A stretch of DNA of 11,645 nt. It comes from an uncultured Planctomycetaceae bacterium (lineage in GTDB: Bacteria; Planctomycetota; Planctomycetia; Planctomycetales; Planctomycetaceae). Numbering within the stretch: the stretch's first letter is position 1; every line of letters starts with the position of its first letter. A program made the position numbers and the translations under genes. Under the pieces are notes generated by a model. That model was not told the origin of the DNA, searched no databases, and was given only the letters and a program-made list of their open reading frames with translations. The stretch spans positions 1-11,645 of the forward strand of contig CAIXQV010000625.1 of NCBI GenBank assembly GCA_903921605.1, given 5' to 3'. This document shows positions 7,338 through 11,645 of the stretch, piece by piece.

Positions 7338-7935
7338 AGGCCAGTGCCATAGTGACATCGTCGGCCGAAAAACCAGCTTCGGCAAAGCCTGTCTTCAATT
7401 TCACTCGTGCATCGTGTAGTAATTTGTAGACCGCGTTGCGGTTGGTTCCGGTTTGCTCTGCGATTCCATCGGTTGAATAGCCCGAGAGAAACGACCGTAC
7501 GACCAACCGTTGCTTGTCAGTCAAAACACTCTCGATCAACCGCTGCAACACATCCAGAAGCTCGCTTTTATCCGCGACATCGTCTACGGCACTATCTTCT
7601 GTCGCAACTTCAATGCGAAATCCATCTTCTGTCGCAAAGGCATCCAGCGACATGTCTTCATGATACTTGCGACGCAGCGAACTGATTCCAATTCGCGTCG
7701 CAACAGTCATTGCCCAGGTGATGAATTTGCTTTTCCCCTGAAACTGATCCAGCGAATCAAGAATCCGGATCAACGCGTCCTGCACGATATCTTCAGCCGA
7801 AAACGGCTTTCCGTACCGATTGTTCAGAGACTTGCTTAAGCCTCGCAGCAGAATGGATCTCAATTCAGTGATGGCGGCTTCGCGTTCTTCGTGTTCAGGG
7901 CGAAGCCTCTCCACCCAGTCGTCGTCTTCGTACAT
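7336..7935 (-). CDS. ECF-type RNA polymerase sigma factor
   Basis: 199 residues from the preferred ATG at 7933-7935. Region 2 spans about 20-92, with SAEDIVQDALIRILDSLDQF (46-65) and KFITWAMTVATRIGISSLRR. An acidic linker follows (about 95-122). Region 4 spans 125-185, with LTDKQRLVVRSFLSGYSTDG and a helix-turn-helix ending in NAVYKLLHDARVKLK. The tail FSADDVTMALA is short, with no extra domain. The start is supported by GAGGTGG just upstream. An ATG at 8026-8028 in the same frame would add 31 residues, including FRWWRKVPSLDGGKWKQLR, but has no good ribosome binding site; it remains possible. The factor sits between an AhpD-like gene and a Cys/His gene on the same strand. I infer an oxidative-stress or thiol-responsive sigma factor, the way SigR works with RsrA, though it need not belong to that family. 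Confidence 0.93.
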   Translation of the reverse strand: MYEDDDWVERLRPEHEEREAAITELRSILLRGLSKSLNNRYGKPFSAEDIVQDALIRILDSLDQFQGKSKFITWAMTVATRIGISSLRRKYHEDMSLDAFATEDGFRIEVATEDSAVDDVADKSELLDVLQRLIESVLTDKQRLVVRSFLSGYSTDGIAEQTGTNRNAVYKLLHDARVKLKTGFAEAGFSADDVTMALA

Positions 7936-7938
7936 CAG

Positions 7939-7945
7939 CCACCTC
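7939..7945 (-). promoter_or_regulatory. Ribosome binding site deciding the sigma start
   Basis: GAGGTGG on the minus strand ends three bases before the ATG at 7933-7935; its GAGG core is six bases away. It is the reason for preferring this start over the ATG at 8026-8028. Confidence 0.65.
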
Positions 7946-8094
7946 AACTGCTTCCATTTCCCGCCGTCCAAACTTGGCACTTTACGCCACCAGCGGAACA
8001 GTAGCATATCGATTGGACGCAACAACATCCCGAAGTCTTACCAAACATTTTTCGCAAGTCGACGAGCACCCCAATTTTGCGAGCCACAGAGTGG

Positions 8095-8115
8095 CCCACG
8101 ACCTTACGTCGTGGG
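8095..8115. terminator. Perfect hairpin after the AhpD-like gene, possible terminator or REP-like element
   Basis: CCCACGAC, loop CTTAC, GTCGTGGG: an eight-base perfect stem with a five-base loop, 14 bases past the stop of the AhpD-like gene. A small hairpin, CCAC-AGA-GTGG, follows at 8084-8094. No U-tract follows, so it is not a classical intrinsic terminator. It may stabilise the upstream mRNA end, reduce read-through into the sigma gene, or be a dispersed palindrome. Confidence 0.45.
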
Positions 8116-8129
8116 GCAACTTACGATTC

Positions 8130-8711
8130 TCAACGCGTGGCACACGCATCGTGAACGCAACTGCAGGATTCCAGCTTTGGAGCCAACGGAAAGTCGATGG
8201 GAACCTGAGTGATGCCGTGCAGGTAATTTGTGATGATCTTGTCACCAATGACGATCACAATGTCCACGATGGATTCGTTCGTGTAACCAACATCCAGCAA
8301 AGCGGCGACACTTTCCTCGCTGGGTTTTCCACGACGAACGGCCACTTCACTGACAAATCTGGCGAGTGCGTTCAGCTTGACGTCGAACTCCGCTTCGCCG
8401 CTGCGAATTTCCAAAACCTGGGCGTCTGTGAATCCGTTCATTTTGCCGAGCACAGTGTGAGCGGCCAGGCAATATTCGCATTCATTCACCTGGCTCACAA
8501 CCAGATTGATCACTTCGCGTTCTTTCGCTCGCAACGACGACTTACGACTCTGCAGAGTCATGTAGTCGCCAAGTGCAGACGGACTGTTTGCAAAGAACGC
8601 GTAAAGATTCGGCACCATGCCGAGACCGCTCTTCATCTTGTCGAATAGCGACTGATTCGGCGGTGATACTTCGTCACGAGTTGGAACTGCGAAGGTAGTT
8701 GCTGTGGACAT
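8130..8711 (-). CDS. AhpD/carboxymuconolactone decarboxylase family protein (peroxidase-related)
   Basis: 193 residues, probably cytoplasmic. The redox centre is E77-C78-E-Y-C81-x3-H85 (NECEYCLAAHTVLGKMNGFT), the ExxxCxxCxxxH-type signature of the AhpD/CMD fold, in which the two cysteines and the histidine reduce peroxides or a peroxiredoxin partner. Around it, GLGMVPNLYAFFANSP (29-44), LRAKEREVINLVVSQ (60-74) and LNALARFVSEVAVRRG (113-128) match the peroxidase-related subgroup. The C-terminus has an extra Cys-rich tail, SCSCVHDACATR (182-193). The ATG at 8709-8711 is chosen because AGGAG lies eight bases upstream; a frame extending to 8744 lacks this. It is the first gene of a same-strand group with the ECF sigma factor (195 bases on) and the Cys/His protein, so it may be a target or effector of that pair. 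Its 230-base upstream region shows no clear promoter. Confidence 0.92.
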   Translation of the reverse strand: MSTATTFAVPTRDEVSPPNQSLFDKMKSGLGMVPNLYAFFANSPSALGDYMTLQSRKSSLRAKEREVINLVVSQVNECEYCLAAHTVLGKMNGFTDAQVLEIRSGEAEFDVKLNALARFVSEVAVRRGKPSEESVAALLDVGYTNESIVDIVIVIGDKIITNYLHGITQVPIDFPLAPKLESCSCVHDACATR

Positions 8712-8719
8712 GGTCGTTT

Positions 8720-8724
8720 CTCCT
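8720..8724 (-). promoter_or_regulatory. Ribosome binding site of the AhpD-like gene
   Basis: AGGAG on the minus strand, eight bases before the ATG at 8709-8711. It rules against the longer frame starting at 8744. Confidence 0.75.
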
Positions 8725-8943
8725 GAAGTCTTTTTGAAAATCATCGAACTGCGAATTCAGAATCAGCACTGTGCTGAAGTCGTAAATCGCTGATGAACTT
8801 CAGACGCGATGACACAGCCGGGTCTTACGACAAAGTTCTGGAGTCGCCGGCACGAACACCAGGGATCTCTTCGATGTGCAATGCCGGATGCTCCAGCTGG
8901 TCGGGCCAGGAGAAAAGCTTTCGAGATACTCCGTAACATTTGA

Positions 8944-9199
8944 TTCCAATCCGAATACTCGGTGGCGTTTTTTCTCAGTCGACGTAAGAAACGACCAAGC
9001 GCGTGCGTCTAAAGCCCGACGTTTCCAAATCACGTGATTATCCTGCATCGTGAGATCGCGGGTGCGATTATTGTGGCGGATCGCGTGATTGACGGTCACA
9101 TAGGAAAGTTGCGTCCGAGAAATTGGCGATGATCCCGCCCGGCCGAAGTTCATTCACACTGCTCGAGGTCTGGGGTATCGCTTTTCTGATCCCGAGTAA
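8944..9199 (+). pseudogene. Decayed OmpR/PhoB-family response regulator, DNA-binding domain only
   Basis: The end is unmistakable: codons 9128-9199 read DDPARPKFIHTARGLGYRFS and stop at TAA, the wing and last strand of an OmpR-type winged helix. Just upstream, in another frame, 9082-9120 reads RVIDGHIGKLRPR, the preceding recognition-helix segment (normally VDVHI.LR.K). Removing one A from the AAA at 9120-9122 joins them as LRPR-IGDDP, so a single-base insertion has broken the gene. Further upstream the same frame gives SEYSVAFFLSRRKKRP (8950-8997), fitting the first helices, but is cut by TAA at 9010 and preceded by TGA at 8941. The receiver domain with its phospho-acceptor Asp is not found; the AhpD-like gene on the other strand occupies the space. 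This was probably the partner of the histidine kinase downstream on the same strand. Confidence 0.75.
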
Positions 9200-9563
9200 C
9201 CCAATGTGCTGACGTCCTGGCAGGATCCGACGCCGCATCGGTCTTTACACAATCAATACAGAATCGAAATCATGTTGTTATCTAATTGACGCATAATTGA
9301 TCATCGGCCTGAAGAATATTTCGATCAAGGCTGATCCTTCAGCGGCTGGGGCGGCGATTGTGGTTTCGTTACGGTATGTAGGGCCAGGCGGCCTTCTCGA
9401 TGTTTGACACGAGATGGTTTTTTGCTGTTTGCCCATATACGGAATCGATACGATGGGCGGTCGTTTGCGCCAGCCGCTGGGGTGAAGCCGATCCTGTGAA
9501 TGTGTGATTTTTGCATGGAGACGTCGAGCGAGAACAGAGCCAACTCCCGTGCAATGAACTCAG
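9200..9563. other. Intergenic stretch without a recognisable gene
   Basis: 364 bases between the dead regulator and the histidine kinase. Positions 9240-9330 are noticeably AT-richer than the surroundings and include TTGACG at 9286-9291, but no well-placed -10 hexamer follows at 16-18 bases. Two overlapping minus-strand frames of 72 and 78 codons (9325-9543, 9369-9605) are rich in Arg, Lys, Pro and His, show no motif and lack good ribosome binding sites. It is probably decaying sequence that also holds the kinase promoter. Confidence 0.5.
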
Positions 9564-10664
9564 ATGTACGTTGACATTAGGTGCCTGTTTGTGACGTTGA
9601 GACATCCAAAACTGGTCTGGAAGCTATTGGCCATAAATTGCCTGGCACTTGCGATTGTGCTGGCAGCAGTGTGGCTGTCAGTACATTTGCTGGCCGCGAA
9701 CTACTTCATGACGCTGGTCGAAGATTACGACATTGCGCCGTCTGCTGCACATGCGATGTTCGTGCAGGCGGTGGACCGATACCTGCTCCTTGCCAGCGTG
9801 ATTGGATTCGTCGCGGCGGCGCTGTTGAGCCTGTGGCTGAGTTTTCGTCAAACGCGACCGATAAGTCAGATCACAATTTCTGCCCGACTGATTGCCGCGG
9901 GGAACTACGACCAGCGAGTCACCGCTCGAGGATGCGGTGAAGTCGACCTGTTGGGAGAGGCCTTCAACGAAATGGCCAGCAGCCTGCAGCAGGGCGAAAG
10001 GCTGCGCAAAGACTTCATTGTTGATGTTTCGCATGAACTGCGAACACCGATGACCAATATCCTGGGCTATATGGAGGGCCTGAGGGACGACGTAATCGCT
10101 CCTGACAAGGCAGTGTTTTCGTCAATCCATGAAGAAGCGCAACGATTGACGGATCTGGTTGAGGAACTTCTTCAACTGGCGCGAGCTGATGTCGCTCGCG
10201 GTAACTTAAAGTATGAATGCATCGAACTGACCCAGCTTATTCGGCAGACAACCCAGCAGTTTCAACCCAAACTGACTGGCAAATCACTGCACGTCACCTG
10301 TCATGCAACGTCTCCTGTCGAAGTCACCGCTGATGCGGCCCGCATGATTCAGGTGATGACTAATCTGCTCGAAAACGCGTGCCGTTATTCTCCGCCGGGC
10401 AGCAAAATTGACATTCATGCGGAACGACTCGCCCATGTCGTTCGAGTCCGCATGATCAATGATGTGGAGAATGAATCGCCAGACCGAGCTGTTGTTTTCG
10501 AGCGGTTTCAGCGAGGCGACTCATCGCGATCTCGACATTCCGGCGGTGCGGGTTTGGGCCTTGCGATCGTCAAAGAACTGATTCAGGCTCATGGCGGCAA
10601 AGTCGGCAGCGAGTTCCAATCAGGCAAAGCGATGTTCTGGTTTGAGTTGCCGGTCAAATGCTGA
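9564..10664 (+). CDS. Sensor histidine kinase, BaeS/CusS-like
   Basis: 366 residues. TM1 is about 19-46 and TM2 about 73-94, enclosing a short periplasmic loop (about 47-72, FMTLVEDYDIAPSAAHAMFV). A HAMP domain (about 95-147) follows, then HisKA with phospho-acceptor H157 in DVSHELRTPMTNILGYMEG. HATPase_c has the N box NLLENACRYSPPGS (267-280), F box VFERFQRGD (311-319) and G2 box GGAGLGLAIVKEL (327-339). The usual G1 box DxGxG is not recognisable; the equivalent stretch reads MINDVENESPDRA. CusS-like kinases also vary here, so activity is possible but not assured. The ATG at 9564 lacks a ribosome binding site; an in-frame GTG at 9591 is an alternative. The expected response regulator upstream is a pseudogene, so the kinase must use a regulator elsewhere or be losing function. 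A methionine-rich exported protein is encoded 145 bases downstream on the same strand. Confidence 0.92.
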   Translation: MYVDIRCLFVTLRHPKLVWKLLAINCLALAIVLAAVWLSVHLLAANYFMTLVEDYDIAPSAAHAMFVQAVDRYLLLASVIGFVAAALLSLWLSFRQTRPISQITISARLIAAGNYDQRVTARGCGEVDLLGEAFNEMASSLQQGERLRKDFIVDVSHELRTPMTNILGYMEGLRDDVIAPDKAVFSSIHEEAQRLTDLVEELLQLARADVARGNLKYECIELTQLIRQTTQQFQPKLTGKSLHVTCHATSPVEVTADAARMIQVMTNLLENACRYSPPGSKIDIHAERLAHVVRVRMINDVENESPDRAVVFERFQRGDSSRSRHSGGAGLGLAIVKELIQAHGGKVGSEFQSGKAMFWFELPVKC

Positions 10665-10720
10665 TGTTTATTAAATCATTACACAGTCGAAATCTGACCG
10701 TGACAAAGTTCGGATAGCGT

Positions 10721-10738
10721 GCCGGGAGTTAGCCCGGC
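10721..10738. terminator. Hairpin after the histidine kinase gene, possible terminator or REP-like element
   Basis: GCCGGG, loop AGTTAG, CCCGGC: a perfect six-base GC-only stem 56 bases past the kinase stop. No U-tract follows. Its GTTAGCC core recurs at the right edge of the window, which favours a dispersed palindrome. Confidence 0.45.
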
Positions 10739-10797
10739 TGCGGCGGATGCCACAGTGCTTGGGCTCTTTTGCACAAGGTCCCCGAACGATTGAATTC

Positions 10798-10802
10798 AGG
10801 AG
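10798..10802 (+). promoter_or_regulatory. Ribosome binding site of the methionine-rich gene
   Basis: AGGAG lies seven bases before the ATG at 10810 and fixes the start at the signal peptide, excluding the upstream in-frame ATG at 10747. Confidence 0.8.
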
Positions 10803-10809
10803 TGCTGTG

Positions 10810-11598
10810 ATGAGGTTGCTTTCAGGAATGACGCTGGCAGTTTGCGTTCTTTGCGGAAGTTTGTCTGTGGCCCAGGACAAGTCCAAATCTACGCCGATGA
10901 AGAAGGAAGTGATGGCGGCAAAGAAGATGATGATGGAACCGAAGGCGATGGAATCCGCCAAAATGATGATGATGGACGAGAAGTCGATGGTCCCGATGAT
11001 GGTCGCTAAAGAAATGATGCATCAGGAAATGATGCACGATAAGGACGTCATGGGCATGGTCGAGAAAGGCACCATGATGAAGCCTTCGGACGACATGATG
11101 ATGATGAGCGATAAAAATGTCGAAATGGCCACGGAAAAGATGATGGCTGACCCAACCGCCATGCAAATGCTGTTTCAGGAACTTGTAGCTCGGCACATCG
11201 CGGGCAAAAAGATGAAGATGATAATGGAAAAGCCTGATGGCAAGATGATGTCCAGGGGCGGCAAGGAAATGAAGTCCATGATGATGGATGAAAAGTCTAT
11301 GATGATGGCAAAGAAAGAAATGATGAGCAGCGAAGAAAGTGCCATGATGATGGCACATGAGTCGCTGGTTCATTCGCTGATGCAGGACAAGGAAGTGATG
11401 GCCATGGTCGAAAAGGCTGCCATGATGCAGGATGATCCCAAAATGGCCCCAATGATGAGCGACGAGAAGATGAAAATGGCCAGCGATGCCATGATGAAAG
11501 ACAAAGAACAGATGAAGGGCATGATGCACTCAACCATGATGCGCCAGATGGTGGACGGCAAGCAGAAGATGATGAAAGGCGACATGAAGAAGAAATAA
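10810..11598 (+). CDS. Exported methionine-rich protein with internal duplication
   Basis: 262 residues, 70 of them Met (about 27%), with roughly 15% Lys and much Asp/Glu. The start gives a clear Sec signal peptide, MRLLSGMTLAVCVLCGSLSVA, probably cut after SVA (residue 21); no lipobox fits. The mature part has almost no aromatic residues (one Phe), no Cys, and Met in runs of two to four spaced by charged residues, suggesting amphipathic helices. Two related halves can be aligned (about 66-137 and 182-255): DKDVMGMVEKGTMM pairs with DKEVMAMVEKAAMM, and MMMDEKSM occurs at 53-60 and 157-164. HxxM pairs are H71/M74, H188/M191 and H240/M243, with MxxH at M180/H183, as in silver/copper-binding SilE-like proteins. 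Possible roles are binding soft metals (Cu+, Ag+) in the periplasm or absorbing oxidants through methionine sulfoxide. I do not recognise a named family. The neighbouring histidine kinase may regulate it. Confidence 0.85.
   Translation: MRLLSGMTLAVCVLCGSLSVAQDKSKSTPMKKEVMAAKKMMMEPKAMESAKMMMMDEKSMVPMMVAKEMMHQEMMHDKDVMGMVEKGTMMKPSDDMMMMSDKNVEMATEKMMADPTAMQMLFQELVARHIAGKKMKMIMEKPDGKMMSRGGKEMKSMMMDEKSMMMAKKEMMSSEESAMMMAHESLVHSLMQDKEVMAMVEKAAMMQDDPKMAPMMSDEKMKMASDAMMKDKEQMKGMMHSTMMRQMVDGKQKMMKGDMKKK
11005..11574 (+). repeat. Duplicated segment within the methionine-rich gene
   Basis: Residues 66-137 (11005-11220) and 182-255 (11353-11574) align with a constant offset of 116-117 residues, through VM.MVEK..MM, MMSD and a Met/Lys-rich end. 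The DNA copies have diverged, so this is an old duplication held at the protein level. ATG triplet runs make the gene prone to slippage. Confidence 0.65.
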
Positions 11599-11625
11599 TT
11601 TGAGGCAAATTTCACACAGGCGAGC

Positions 11626-11640
11626 GGCTGGGCGTTAGCC
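11626..11640. repeat. Small palindrome at the right edge, possibly cut off
   Basis: GGCT-GGGCGTT-AGCC begins 27 bases after the stop of the methionine-rich gene. It shares GTTAGCC with the hairpin at 10721 and GCGTTAGC with the reverse complement of 7024-7031. It may be part of a dispersed palindromic element continuing beyond the window. Confidence 0.35.
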
Positions 11641-11645
11641 TTTCG

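Noticed and set aside
7974..8648. A 224-codon plus-strand frame
   Set aside because: It is antisense to the AhpD-like gene, whose CxxC motif, ribosome binding site and family-like sequence are clear on the minus strand.
8800..9153. A 117-codon minus-strand frame
   Set aside because: It lies antisense to the response-regulator remnant, has no motif, and its end runs into the upstream region of the AhpD-like gene.
9085..9199. Programmed frameshift in the response regulator
   Set aside because: The in-frame stop at 9010 and the missing receiver domain point to a pseudogene and not to recoding.
9325..9605. Two overlapping minus-strand frames (72 and 78 codons)
   Set aside because: No ribosome binding site, no motif, and unusual composition; treated as non-coding.
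10822..11529. A 235-codon minus-strand frame extremely rich in His
   Set aside because: It is the mirror of the methionine gene: ATG runs read backwards give CAT (His) runs. It has no ribosome binding site, and the plus strand has a proper signal peptide and start.

Overview
The window reads as a chromosomal segment from a planctomycete. The evidence is a compact ECF sigma factor translationally coupled to a Ser/Thr kinase with a long planctomycete-type extracytoplasmic tail, a second ECF sigma factor paired with a small Cys/His protein, moderate GC, and palindromic REP-like elements in the gaps between genes. Nothing suggests a phage, plasmid or CRISPR locus. I found no tRNA or rRNA.

Layout. 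Positions 1-3770, minus strand: a probable operon read right to left. It encodes a small secreted beta-rich (lipocalin-like) protein, a MacA/HlyD-type membrane fusion protein, a MacB-type ATPase whose start overlaps the fusion protein gene by 17 bases, and a MacB-type permease that runs off the left edge. Together these are two of the three parts of an envelope export pump; no outer-membrane channel is visible. Positions 4009-6778, plus strand: an ECF sigma factor overlapping by 11 bases a 722-residue membrane Ser/Thr kinase, whose C-terminal half carries LTxxQ-type motifs like those of Spy/CpxP/ZraP proteins. Positions 6779-7084: a convergent intergenic region filled by a roughly 150-base imperfect palindrome. 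Positions 7085-8711, minus strand: an AhpD/carboxymuconolactone-decarboxylase-like protein with a CxxC redox centre, then an ECF sigma factor, then a 79-residue Cys/His protein (putative anti-sigma) whose ribosome binding site overlaps the sigma stop codon. Positions 8944-9199, plus strand: a decayed OmpR-family DNA-binding domain with an in-frame stop and a one-base frameshift. After a gap with no recognisable gene comes an intact BaeS/CusS-like histidine kinase (9564-10664). Positions 10810-11598: a secreted protein with about 27% methionine and an internal duplication.

Taken together the region is about envelope sensing and stress: two ECF modules, a membrane Ser/Thr kinase, a histidine kinase, an export pump and a methionine-rich exported protein that could bind soft metals or absorb oxidants. 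The most unusual items are the methionine-rich protein, the orphaned histidine kinase beside its dead regulator, the kinase with an LTxxQ sensor-like tail, and the family of palindromes at gene ends. All functional statements come from reading motifs; no database search was possible.
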